From: Holosporales bacterium
Lineage (GTDB): Bacteria; Pseudomonadota; Alphaproteobacteria; UBA3830; JAIRMZ01
DNA length: 11,203 bases
Assembly: GCA_031255325.1 (NCBI GenBank)
Contig: JAIRST010000014.1
Coordinates: 1-11,203, forward strand
Direction: 5' to 3'
In this document: positions 1-6,929 of the stretch, in pieces
Layout of the letters: every line of letters starts with the position of its first letter
Numbering within the stretch: position 1 is the stretch's first letter
The notes under the pieces: model-generated
What the model was told of the DNA's origin: nothing
The model's database searches: none
The model's input: the letters and a program-made list of their open reading frames with translations, nothing else
Made by a program: the position numbers and the translations under genes

Positions 1-120
1 GCTTCAAAAGCAAGAAGAGAACTTGGATGCATTAATCCGTACTTCTTAAAAGTTTCTCGTCGTTACAAGGAAACAGTCCATGTCTTCTCCTTAATATCAC
101 CTCCTTGGACTTTGGCATAG
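1..120 (+). CDS. Possible C-terminal fragment of an unrecognised protein
   Basis: Frame 1 is open from the window edge to a TAG at 118-120, giving 39 residues that include RRELG, NPYFLK and SRRYKE. The piece is basic and has no stop until the end. The LG-x-NPYFLK-x-x-RRY stretch faintly recalls the helical part of DNA polymerase III delta (HolA), but that family normally continues for tens of residues beyond it, so I do not assign it. No terminator follows. Thirty-nine open codons at an edge can occur by chance, and a strong ribosome-binding sequence lies on the opposite strand of the same stretch. The upstream sequence would decide whether this is a gene end, a degraded remnant or chance. 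Confidence 0.25.
   Translation, partial: ASKARRELGCINPYFLKVSRRYKETVHVFSLISPPWTLA
82..106 (-). promoter_or_regulatory. Tandem strong Shine-Dalgarno sequences without a sizeable gene
   Basis: Read on the minus strand, 106-96 is AAGGAGGTGAT, the full complement of the 3' end of 16S rRNA. A second AAGGAG at 92-87 lies 5 bases before an ATG at 81-79. That ATG opens an 11-codon frame (MDCFLVTTRNF) ending in TAA at 48-46. All three minus-strand frames contain stops before the window edge, so no long gene follows directly. It could be a leader peptide, the start of a gene broken by frameshift, or chance. It lies about 160 bases downstream of the engB stop on the same strand. Confidence 0.4.
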
Positions 121-165
121 AAAAGTCGCCGCTGCGAATATGATCTAAATATCAGGGGGGGTGTT

Positions 166-193
166 TTGTATAAAATCGTTAAAAACTTATAAT
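166..193 (+). promoter_or_regulatory. Possible sigma70 promoter, antisense to the engB end
   Basis: TTGTAT at 166-171 and a perfect TATAAT at 188-193 are separated by 16 bases on the plus strand, inside an AT-rich patch. Transcription would start near position 200 and run antisense into the 3' end of engB. No convincing plus-strand gene follows, and the -35 hexamer matches only in its first half, so it may be chance. Confidence 0.22.
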
Positions 194-268
194 TATCAGT
201 CAGCTAGACACACCCTGCTGTATTTCAGAACATTTCTCTCAAAAACTCTTTTTCCAACAAAAAAGCTA

Positions 269-889
269 TCAAAAGCAACAAGAATATACAGCATGCTGTA
301 AATCTTGTATGCCATCTCGTTTTTCTGCGCTGGTTTCAAGAAAGGTTGGGAAGATCGCTCCATGGAGGGATGCTTCTTTTTTGAATGCTTCCTGACTTTG
401 CATACGTTCTGTTTCTGTTGCTTTATCAATTTTTGTAAAAATACATTGGTAGACAACGGCCGCTGCATCAAGAATTTTCATAAAGTCTCGGTCATTTTCC
501 TTAAATCCATGGCGACTATCAATTAATAACAATACTCTTCGTAATAAAGGACGCCCTTTAAGATACGCGACAATTAATGCATTCCAAGAAGCGTGTATCT
601 TTTTAGAAACAGTAGCAAAACCATATCCTGGTAAATCAACTAGATGCAAGCGCGCATCTAGCTCGAAAAAATTGATCTGTTGCGTACGTCCTGGATGACG
701 CGATGTGCGCACGAGCGTTTTACGCCCCAGCATCGCATTAATAAGACTTGATTTTCCTACATTAGACCGTCCAATAAAAGCAACTTCCGGCAGAAGAAGC
801 GAGGGCATTTGTTCTAATTTGGCGGCTCCTGCAATAAAACAGCATGGACGAGAGAAAAACCCGGATAGCTCTGCTTGTGTTATATCCAT
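269..889 (-). CDS. engB: Ribosome biogenesis GTPase EngB (YihA/YsxC)
   Basis: A 206-residue TrmE-Era-EngA-YihA-Septin-like GTPase. The G motifs are in order: P-loop GRSNVGKS at 40-47, G2 threonine in GRTQ at about 69, G3 DLPG at 85-88, G4 TKID at 152-155 and G5 SAEK at 187-190. The length and the LPEVAFIGRSNVGKSS context are typical of EngB, which assists late assembly of the large ribosomal subunit in the cytoplasm. The ATG at 889 lies 5 bases after the yidC stop and has no recognisable Shine-Dalgarno sequence, so translation is probably coupled to yidC. The yidC-engB order is conserved in alphaproteobacteria. The protein ends in an unusual Cys-Cys-Phe. No clear terminator follows. Confidence 0.96.
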   Translation of the reverse strand: MDITQAELSGFFSRPCCFIAGAAKLEQMPSLLLPEVAFIGRSNVGKSSLINAMLGRKTLVRTSRHPGRTQQINFFELDARLHLVDLPGYGFATVSKKIHASWNALIVAYLKGRPLLRRVLLLIDSRHGFKENDRDFMKILDAAAVVYQCIFTKIDKATETERMQSQEAFKKEASLHGAIFPTFLETSAEKRDGIQDLQHAVYSCCF

Positions 890-894
890 TGCGG

Positions 895-2604
895 CTAGGT
901 GTGTCGCGCTGCTTCTTGTGCTCGGCGACGCTCATCCATTTTTGTAATCATCCATTGCTGGAGGATCGATAAAATATTGCTCCATGTCCAATACATAACA
1001 AGTCCTGCGGGAAGCTGCGCTAACATAAAGGTGAACATGAAGGGCATGATAAGAAACATTTTCGCCTGCGCCGGATCTGCTGGAGGTGGGCTCATTTTTT
1101 GTTGAATGAACATAGTTGCCCCCATCAGCAATGGCCATATGCCTATTTGCAAAAATTCAAAAGGCGTCCACGGAATGATCCCAAATAAATTCGTTATCCA
1201 AAACGGATCTGGTGCAGATAAATCCTTAATCCACCACAAAGAAGCATGACGCATTTCAATGGATACGAGGAAAACTTTATAAAGGGCAAACAATACCGGA
1301 AATTGAATCAGTTGCGGCAGGCACCCTCCTACTGGATTGGCTTTTTCTCTTTTATAAAGAGCCATAAGCTCTTGGCTCATACGCGGCTTGTCATCCTGGT
1401 AACGCTTTTGCAATTCTTGTACTTTCGGCTGCAATTTTTTCATACGGCTCATAGCGCGATAAGACCGATTGGCAAGAGGAAAAAGCAAAAGTTTGATTAA
1501 TATGGTCAGCAAGATGATGCATCCCCCCATATTGCCCCCTAAAAGGTCTTTCATATAGACCAAAGTGTAAAATAAAGGGCGCGTTAGGAAATACAAATAC
1601 CCAAAATCAATAGCAAGATCGAAGTGCTTAACGCCAAGTTGCTCTTCATATCCATCAAGGAGCTGTACGTTCTTGGCTCCGATATAAAAATGATACGCAG
1701 ACTCTGAGACTCCCCCTTGCGGAACCATAACATCCGCTCCCTGCGTTTCTACACGATAGTGCTGCTCTTCAGGAACGTAACGATAGATCGTCTCTTGCTG
1801 CTTCCCATGTTCAGCTAAAAAAGCAACAAGCCAGTATTTCTCGGTAATTCCGGCCCATCCCCCATTGCTTGAAAACGTAAAAGTTCCTTCTTTATGAATC
1901 GTCTCAAAACTTTTCTCTTCTAATCGATCATTTAAGAAACCTACAGCACCTTCATGAAAAGTCCACTGCCCTTTGATATCTGCGCTTGGAATTCCTTCGA
2001 TCATCGCGAAAGGGCGCACTTTTAAAGCTATAGGAGAATTGTTAATAATACGCTGCTTAACGGCTAAAAGAAAATTCTTATCAACTGTCAAAACACGTTC
2101 AAAAGTAACTCCTTGGCCATTTTGCCAAGTTAAAGTGACAGGCTTATCGTGTTCCAATTTTGGTGCGGAGACCGCCCAAACCGTATCTTCTTCCGGAAAG
2201 GGCATTGCTCCTTCTTGAAGATGCCATCCTAACGTAATAAAAAACGGTCGCTCGTGAGAGTAGTCAGAAAGAAGACGTACTGGTGCACTATCTGGATTTA
2301 CACACTGACGGAAATTTTTTAGGAAAATATCATCAATACACCCCCCCCGTAGCGCCAAACTCCCTTGCAGCTCTGGAGCATTAATTTCTAAACGGGGAGA
2401 GGGAGAGACAACCGCTTTTTTATGAGCCGGTTCTAGCATTAGAGGAACGTGAGAAGCCCTTTGAGTGGAGGCATGTGCGGTCGTATTGTGTGCTGTATCT
2501 TGTTGGACGATCTTCTCGGATTCAGGGGCAAAAAAATGCTGCCACCCCAGAAAGATCAAAAAGCTAAGGGTCATGGCAATGATCAGATTTTTATTTTCGT
2601 CCAC
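895..2604 (-). CDS. yidC: Membrane protein insertase YidC (Oxa1 family)
   Basis: A 569-residue proteobacterial YidC, which inserts and folds inner-membrane proteins with or without SecYEG. Residues 7-22 form the N-terminal membrane anchor. A large periplasmic domain covers about 30-330. The Oxa1 core follows, with hydrophobic segments near 335-355, 360-377, 428-447, 485-501 and 515-548. The charged residue of the hydrophilic groove is Lys371, where E. coli has Arg366. The coiled cytoplasmic loop, LQPKVQELQKRY onward (391-425), and the NPVGGCLPQLIQ motif are clear, and the tail is basic. The start is GTG at 2604, chosen because the anchor follows at once and GAGA lies about 8 bases upstream. 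A run of eight G in codons 86-88 is a possible slippage site. It is co-transcribed with engB, and no rnpA or rpmH lies upstream. Confidence 0.97.
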   Translation of the reverse strand: MDENKNLIIAMTLSFLIFLGWQHFFAPESEKIVQQDTAHNTTAHASTQRASHVPLMLEPAHKKAVVSPSPRLEINAPELQGSLALRGGCIDDIFLKNFRQCVNPDSAPVRLLSDYSHERPFFITLGWHLQEGAMPFPEEDTVWAVSAPKLEHDKPVTLTWQNGQGVTFERVLTVDKNFLLAVKQRIINNSPIALKVRPFAMIEGIPSADIKGQWTFHEGAVGFLNDRLEEKSFETIHKEGTFTFSSNGGWAGITEKYWLVAFLAEHGKQQETIYRYVPEEQHYRVETQGADVMVPQGGVSESAYHFYIGAKNVQLLDGYEEQLGVKHFDLAIDFGYLYFLTRPLFYTLVYMKDLLGGNMGGCIILLTILIKLLLFPLANRSYRAMSRMKKLQPKVQELQKRYQDDKPRMSQELMALYKREKANPVGGCLPQLIQFPVLFALYKVFLVSIEMRHASLWWIKDLSAPDPFWITNLFGIIPWTPFEFLQIGIWPLLMGATMFIQQKMSPPPADPAQAKMFLIMPFMFTFMLAQLPAGLVMYWTWSNILSILQQWMITKMDERRRAQEAARHT

Positions 2605-2691
2605 GTATATTCTCGATACTTCTTTACAGCGCAGCGCTTTCTACTTCTCGCTCAGTTTTGAGCCAACAAAAGTTCGTAAACGCTTTTTACC

Positions 2692-2720
2692 TTTATAAAG
2701 CAGGAGAAAGATGTTGCCAA
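2692..2720 (-). promoter_or_regulatory. Probable sigma70 promoter of yidC-engB
   Basis: On the minus strand TTGGCA (2720-2715) and TATAAA (2697-2692) are separated by exactly 17 bases, each hexamer one mismatch from the sigma70 consensus as TTGACA and TATAAT. Transcription would start near 2685, giving an untranslated leader of about 80 bases before the GTG of yidC. The leader contains a 5-bp hairpin (GCTCA at 2650-2654 with TGAGC at 2659-2663). Confidence 0.5.
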
Positions 2721-2899
2721 GTATCTTTTCTTAAGGGTATCAAAAATAGAAAATATAATTAGAAACGGGAATACAGTGATGATTCTGCATAAGAAGCCGC
2801 GAGAATCTAGAGAAATACCTTCCAAAGATGAAAAAGCTCAGTGGGAAAAATACGGAATGGCGTTTTAATCATCGGCACAAGAATATTTATAAATTATTG

Positions 2900-3016
2900 T
2901 TAAGTAGAATTGGAAAATTTCCTCTCCAATCTAGTCTTGAACCAATTTTTAAAAGTGCAAAGATACATTTTTGTCCATTCTCTTTCTTTAAATTTCCTTT
3001 CCCACAATATTTGCAT
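2900..3016 (-). CDS. Possible small basic protein of 38 residues
   Basis: ATG at 3016 is preceded by TAGGAAGT, so a Shine-Dalgarno-like GGA lies a few bases upstream, rather close. The frame ends in TAA at 2902-2900. The product is rich in Lys, Arg, Trp and Phe (for example WERKFKEREW and KNWFKTRLERK), with no membrane segment or signal peptide. It lies about 80 bases downstream of pth on the same strand and could be read from that operon. I recognise no family. An overlapping plus-strand frame cannot also be assumed real. Chance is quite likely for a frame of this size. Confidence 0.2.
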   Translation of the reverse strand: MQILWERKFKEREWTKMYLCTFKNWFKTRLERKFSNST

Positions 3017-3089
3017 ACTTCCTACTAATCCCCAATAAATACCTCTCTATACATACGGCTTAAACATAATGAACCAACCCTAAGCAACT

Positions 3090-3107
3090 GCGCTTTAAGC
3101 GTTTTTT
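3090..3107 (+). terminator. Weak plus-strand terminator-like hairpin at the pth end
   Basis: CGCT (3091-3094), a TTA loop and AGCG (3098-3101) form a 4-bp stem, extendable by a G-T pair, followed directly by a run of six T on the plus strand. It overlaps the last codon and stop of pth. On the minus strand the hairpin has no T tail and would not terminate pth transcription. It would only make sense for a plus-strand transcript from the gap to its left, which is unproven. Confidence 0.25.
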
Positions 3108-3715
3108 GTATTTGTATATACACACAAAGGTTCAGGGTTATGCATAAGCGCCTTTTGCACTTGTTGCATAAAATGGTCAAGCTCTCCACAAGCAAACAGA
3201 GGGAAATTTTCCGCAATCGCAGTAAAAGTAAAAGCTAGCTGCTCTCTTTCTTCTTTCGAAAAAGCGCTTAAAACGTATGGGATGACGAGATCTTTCTGAC
3301 CAGGATGCCCTATTCCAATGCGTAAACGCCAATAGCCATTTCCTAAAACGGCATCGATGCTTTTCAACCCATTATGCCCACCGCTTCCTCCTCCTTTTTT
3401 AAGTCGTACTGAGGAAGGAGCAAGGTCAAGGTCGTCGTGCACTATCAAAAATGCCCCTAGAGACAGTTTGTAGAAACTTGCAAATTCTCTTACAGCTCGC
3501 CCTGAATCATTCATGAACGTTAACGGTCTCAGCAGAAAGACCTTGTGTTCTCCTATATGCCCAACGCTCAACTCAAAGCTTTTCTTATTGGTAAAAGAAG
3601 GGAAACGCCAACGCTTTGCAAGCTCTCGTAATGCTAAGCTCCCTGCGTTGTGCCGATGGTTCTCATAAGCCGACCCAGGATTCCCTAAACCTACAACGAC
3701 AAGCGGAGCATTCAT
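3095..3715 (-). CDS. pth: Peptidyl-tRNA hydrolase
   Basis: A 206-residue bacterial Pth, the cytoplasmic esterase that frees tRNA from peptidyl-tRNAs dropped by ribosomes. Visible motifs are GLGNPG (9-14) with Asn12, the catalytic histidine in RHNAG (His22), PLTFMN with Met68 and Asn69, HDDLDL with Asp94, and GGGSGGHNGLKS with Asn115. These correspond to the known tRNA-binding and catalytic residues of E. coli Pth. The ATG at 3715 lies 11 bases after the rplY stop and begins exactly where the family begins. The rplY-pth order is conserved in alphaproteobacteria. The ychF gene that often follows is absent, and pth ends the transcription unit. Confidence 0.97.
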   Translation of the reverse strand: MNAPLVVVGLGNPGSAYENHRHNAGSLALRELAKRWRFPSFTNKKSFELSVGHIGEHKVFLLRPLTFMNDSGRAVREFASFYKLSLGAFLIVHDDLDLAPSSVRLKKGGGSGGHNGLKSIDAVLGNGYWRLRIGIGHPGQKDLVIPYVLSAFSKEEREQLAFTFTAIAENFPLFACGELDHFMQQVQKALMHNPEPLCVYTNTKNA

Positions 3716-3726
3716 TAGGTGCTAGG

Positions 3727-4338
3727 TTAGCTAGAAGATTCCTGCTCTGCAGACGTTGTCTCCGAAGCAGAAGGCATTAAAGTTGGCGCAACAATCGTCG
3801 CCATTACTTGATCTCTTCCATGCGTAACCAAAGAAACGCCTTTTGGTAAGACCACTTCATGCGCATGGATCGTATCGTGAAAATTCAAACCAGAAAGGTC
3901 GACCGAAATGGACTCCGGCATATCTTTTAAAGCACACGATACCTCAATTTCATGGGAAACAACGTTCAATACCCCTCCGGACTTTAAGCCAGGAGAAGCC
4001 TCTTCATTGATATACACAACGGAGATTTTTACTGTAATAGCGCGCTCTTTGTCGATACGGACAAAATCTACATGAAGGGGGGTACTCGTTACAGGATGGA
4101 ATTGAATATCGCGAACGAGTGCATCTTGTTTTTTCTTGCCTTCAACTAAGGAAAATATCCGTGAAAAGATGCCTGGCTTTCCCAACTCACGAATAAAAAG
4201 GCACTCTTCGATGGAAAGCATTTCAGGCTTATCGTTTCCCCCATAAAGAATAGCTGGTATAGCGCCTATCCGACGCACAGCACGTGCCCCTCCTGTTCCT
4301 GCGTGCACCCGAGTTTGTACTTGAAGCATATTCATCAT
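3727..4338 (-). CDS. rplY: 50S ribosomal protein L25, long (CTC) form
   Basis: A 203-residue L25/TL5/CTC-type protein that binds 5S rRNA in the large subunit. The N-terminal L25 domain covers about 5-95 (the ARAVRR motif, IPAILYGG, then VRDIQFHPVTSTPLHVDF). The C-terminal CTC beta domain follows (about 100-185, with SPGLKSGGVLNVV and LPKGVSL). The tail is Ser/Glu/Thr-rich and probably disordered. The start offers ATG-ATG-AAT-ATG. The first ATG (4338) has AAAAGGAA a few bases upstream, and the second would be equally well placed. It begins 8 bases after the prs stop and is followed 11 bases later by pth. Confidence 0.95.
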   Translation of the reverse strand: MMNMLQVQTRVHAGTGGARAVRRIGAIPAILYGGNDKPEMLSIEECLFIRELGKPGIFSRIFSLVEGKKKQDALVRDIQFHPVTSTPLHVDFVRIDKERAITVKISVVYINEEASPGLKSGGVLNVVSHEIEVSCALKDMPESISVDLSGLNFHDTIHAHEVVLPKGVSLVTHGRDQVMATIVAPTLMPSASETTSAEQESSS

Positions 4339-4346
4339 TTTTCCTT

Positions 4347-5282
4347 TTATACCAATAAATCTTCTATGCTTTGACCTTGACAGAGCTTCTTAAAAAGCTC
4401 AGCAACCAAAGGCGCTATCGTTACTTGCTTTACTGAAGGAACACACAGCGGTAACGGAAGGGTATCTGTTACAACAAGCTCTTCAAAGAAAGAACCCATC
4501 CAGGTCTCAGAAGCATTAACTCTCGCTTCTTTCAAAAAAGGACATTCTCCTCCTTTGAAAAGGCCATGTGTCACGAATAGCATCGCACTCTGCGCTCCAC
4601 ATTTCCAAAGCATCTGCATAGCATTGCACAAAGTGCGGCCAGAATCAACGAGATCATCGACAAGAGCACATCTTTTTCTTTGGATAGTATCCCTGAAAGA
4701 GGTATCTACAGTAAAAGAAGCGCGTTTATCTAATACACTCCACGGACGTGCACAAGCCTCAGCCAGTTTTTTCACGCGATGAGAAGCGCCTCGATCTGGT
4801 GCAATGAAAAGATCCGGTACGGAAGTGTTTTGTTCAATATATTTGGAAAATATTTTATAGGAACTCACACAAAAACAAGGGGTCAAAAATAGTGAAGTAT
4901 TCTTACAATTATGCAAATCTATGATGAAAATTTTCTCTAAAGGAAACGTCCCGAGCATAGCCGCCAAACGTGCAACGGAAAAACATCCGCTCAGCATGGT
5001 TGGCCGATCTTGCCGCCCATAGCCAAAGTAGGCAAAGCATAAATAGATCCGATTCGGACGCGCCTGCATCAGCGCATCTAGCAACATAAATAAAGGCATC
5101 CAAGCGTCAGCAGGCGTACTGCACAATACAAAAACATCCTCTTTTTCTACAGACGCTTTAATTTCCGCATATACTTCACCATCAGGAAAACAGCGTACCG
5201 TTCGCTCAACGGGTTGAATTCCCAAAATTTGCGCAACATGAGCTCCTAAAGAAGCCGCGATAGTATCGTACAGTAAACGCAT
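4347..5282 (-). CDS. prs: Divergent ribose-phosphate pyrophosphokinase (PRPP synthase)
   Basis: A 311-residue PRPP synthase-like protein. It would convert ribose 5-phosphate and ATP to PRPP for purine, pyrimidine, histidine and NAD synthesis. Recognisable pieces are FPDGE (32-36), YFGYGRQDR (85-93), IDLH (121-124), APDRGA (161-166) and the PRPP loop VDDLVDSGRT (208-217), followed by THG. Several positions depart from the usual type I enzyme: the DLHA-x-QIQGFF segment is DLHNCKNTSLF, PDxGGVxRAR is PDRGASHRVKK, and the flexible catalytic loop KRR is Lys186-Arg187-Ala188, followed by a shortened segment. It could be a true but divergent Prs, as its place beside rplY-pth suggests, or an altered paralogue. 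The ATG at 5282 lies 5 bases after the pgeF stop, with a poor Shine-Dalgarno sequence. Confidence 0.87.
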   Translation of the reverse strand: MRLLYDTIAASLGAHVAQILGIQPVERTVRCFPDGEVYAEIKASVEKEDVFVLCSTPADAWMPLFMLLDALMQARPNRIYLCFAYFGYGRQDRPTMLSGCFSVARLAAMLGTFPLEKIFIIDLHNCKNTSLFLTPCFCVSSYKIFSKYIEQNTSVPDLFIAPDRGASHRVKKLAEACARPWSVLDKRASFTVDTSFRDTIQRKRCALVDDLVDSGRTLCNAMQMLWKCGAQSAMLFVTHGLFKGGECPFLKEARVNASETWMGSFFEELVVTDTLPLPLCVPSVKQVTIAPLVAELFKKLCQGQSIEDLLV

Positions 5283-5287
5283 AAAGG

Positions 5288-6052
5288 TTAGCTTTTAGGC
5301 GTTAAGGCGATGACAGACATCTGCCGTCCGCAAATGCCGTTCTGCGCTTTGCGAAAGCTAAAAAACAGAGGATTCACATAAGTGTCTTCCCTTATGATTT
5401 CAATGCGTTCCACCCCCACAGCAGCCAAGCGGCTATAGAGGAAACGGGATAAATCGAACCTATATTCTTTTGCAGGTTGTTCCTGGAAAAATTCTTTCCA
5501 TGTCGCTTCTTTCTCAAGAAAATTGCGTCGGAAACCTGCTGAGACAGGATATGACTCTTGTTGAATGCACGGTCCGATGGCTGCTATAATATCGGAAGGA
5601 TCCGATCCCATTTTTTTTAAGATTCGAATTGTCTCTTCGACAATGCCTAAAAAGGCTCCTTTCCATCCGGCATGGATAGCCCCAATCCGATGCTTTTTTT
5701 CGTCATACAGCAGTATAGGAGCACAGTCCGCAGTAAGAACCCCTAGGACAACGCCAGGAACATCCGTCACCAAAGCATCGGCATCCGTCGTTAAACCCTT
5801 TTTCGCATCTTGCTGAGACTGAATATAAAGGACACATGTCCCATGCACTTGATTAACCGTTGCTAACGTGTAGGTATTAATAAGCAAAGCTTGCAAAAGA
5901 TGTTCTCGGTTTTGGGCGACATTCGTTGAATCGTCTCCTACCGAAAAGCTCGCATTCAAAGTGTCATAAGGAGCCGGACTTACGCCACCTGATCGACCGA
6001 AAAAACCATGGATGCATTCAGAATTTGGAAAAAGGTGTGCGGTTTTGTACAT
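5288..6052 (-). CDS. pgeF: Purine nucleoside phosphorylase PgeF / YfiH (DUF152, multicopper-oxidase-like)
   Basis: A 254-residue YfiH/LACC1-family protein. The metal-binding triad is His70 (NQVHG), Cys110 (TADCAP) and His127 (IHAGWKG), followed by GPCI and the C-terminal FFSFRKAQ...CGRQMSVI signature. Members act as purine nucleoside phosphorylases or adenosine deaminases. Older annotation calls them laccase or polyphenol oxidase, and E. coli YfiH has been linked to clearing wrongly built peptidoglycan precursors. Which role applies here cannot be read from the sequence. The ATG at 6052 lies one base after the folD stop, so translation is likely coupled. The position next to prs is consistent with nucleoside metabolism and is also seen in other alphaproteobacteria. 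Confidence 0.93.
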   Translation of the reverse strand: MYKTAHLFPNSECIHGFFGRSGGVSPAPYDTLNASFSVGDDSTNVAQNREHLLQALLINTYTLATVNQVHGTCVLYIQSQQDAKKGLTTDADALVTDVPGVVLGVLTADCAPILLYDEKKHRIGAIHAGWKGAFLGIVEETIRILKKMGSDPSDIIAAIGPCIQQESYPVSAGFRRNFLEKEATWKEFFQEQPAKEYRFDLSRFLYSRLAAVGVERIEIIREDTYVNPLFFSFRKAQNGICGRQMSVIALTPKS

Positions 6053-6053
6053 G

Positions 6054-6926
6054 TTATGTATGATGTGCTTTCATTTGATTCTCTGCCGCTTCTATCGTGT
6101 TCTGCATAAGGCACCCTACGGTCATAGGGCCTACTCCTCCAGGTACGGGGGTTATAAAGCCAGCCACAGAAGAAACATCATTGAAATCAACGTCTCCAAC
6201 GATTTTCGACGTTCCACTAGCACATAATACACGAGAAATTCCTACATCGATGACTGTGGCCCCTTCCTTGATAAAAGAACGCGTTACAAAATGCGGTTTA
6301 CCAACAGCGGCAACCACAATGTCCGCCCTTTTGCAGAGAGCCGCTATGTCATGCGACCGTGAATGCACCAGCGTAATCGTGCAATCTTCATGAAGCAGCA
6401 TAAGTCCTACCGATCGCCCTACGATAAGAGAACGTCCTAAGATAACTGCATGCTTGCCTGATAAATCTGAATGGACCGTTTTCAGCAATGTTACAATGCC
6501 CTGCGCTGTGCAGGGTTTCAGACACGATGTTCCTCGGAAAAGATTTCCTTGAGTTATTGTTGTCAGCCCATCCACATCTTTTTGGGGAGATATTGTGTCA
6601 ATGATGGTTTCTGTGTCCAAAGACGCCGGCAAAGGCAACTGCACAAGAATACCGTGAACATCTGAATTCGCATTCAAGGTTTTTATGCGTGTGCCTAACT
6701 CTGACGAAGACATATCAGCTGGCAATTCAAAGACTTGGGAGCAAATTCCTATCTCTTGGGCGCGTTGCACCTTGTTCCTAACGTATATAATACTTGCTGG
6801 ATCGTTTCCCACCCGAATCAAAGCAAGCGTTGGATGTTTGCCGTATTGTTGAACAAATGCTTGTGTCCGCGCCTTAATAGCTATGCACATCTTATCAGCG
6901 ATATGTTTTCCTCGGATGATAGGCAT
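6054..6926 (-). CDS. folD: Bifunctional methylene-THF dehydrogenase / methenyl-THF cyclohydrolase
   Basis: A 290-residue FolD. It interconverts 5,10-methylene- and 10-formyl-tetrahydrofolate, supplying one-carbon units for purines and initiator tRNA formylation. Catalytic positions are present: Tyr48 and Lys52 (YVRNK), Gln96 (VQLPLP) and Asp119 (KDVDGL). The Rossmann-type NADP site GRSLIVGRSVG and the C-terminal TPVPGGVGPMTV are clear. Two small departures are PCTAQG, where PCTP is usual, and GRSV, where a proline is usual after the IVG motif; both are outside the four catalytic residues. The ATG at 6926 follows the xseB stop after 3 bases, with GAAGGG inside the end of xseB as its ribosome-binding site. 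Confidence 0.97.
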   Translation of the reverse strand: MPIIRGKHIADKMCIAIKARTQAFVQQYGKHPTLALIRVGNDPASIIYVRNKVQRAQEIGICSQVFELPADMSSSELGTRIKTLNANSDVHGILVQLPLPASLDTETIIDTISPQKDVDGLTTITQGNLFRGTSCLKPCTAQGIVTLLKTVHSDLSGKHAVILGRSLIVGRSVGLMLLHEDCTITLVHSRSHDIAALCKRADIVVAAVGKPHFVTRSFIKEGATVIDVGISRVLCASGTSKIVGDVDFNDVSSVAGFITPVPGGVGPMTVGCLMQNTIEAAENQMKAHHT

Positions 6927-6929
6927 AGA

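Larger units (their letters stand above)
2605..3094. other. 490-base AT-rich gap between pth and yidC
   Basis: Visibly richer in A and T than the flanking genes. It holds the yidC promoter and leader at its left end. Elsewhere I see only weak signals: a 38-codon minus-strand frame (2900-3016), a 66-codon plus-strand frame (2828-3028) overlapping it, a plus-strand TATAAT at 2754-2759, an inverted repeat ATTGGA/TCCAAT at 2909-2930, and a weak hairpin with a T-run at its right edge. No rRNA or tRNA shape was found. No trace of rnpA or rpmH is recognisable, although these normally precede yidC. Confidence 0.6.

Noticed and set aside
96..106. ATCACCTCCTT on the plus strand as the 3' end of a 16S rRNA gene
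   Set aside because: Only the 11-base tail matches. The conserved GGCTGG and the helix bases before it are absent, so it is not rRNA.
196..471. Minus-strand 91-codon frame overlapping the end of engB
   Set aside because: It lies in another frame of a clear GTPase gene, has low-complexity content and no recognisable domain.
2641..2706. Minus-strand basic stretch (YKGKKRLRTF) in the yidC leader as a remnant of rpmH or rnpA
   Set aside because: It has no start codon in frame, does not align with the known ends of L34 or RnpA, and overlaps the promoter of yidC.
3025..3216. Minus-strand 63-codon frame over the pth 3' end
   Set aside because: It is a shifted reading of pth codons with no support of its own.
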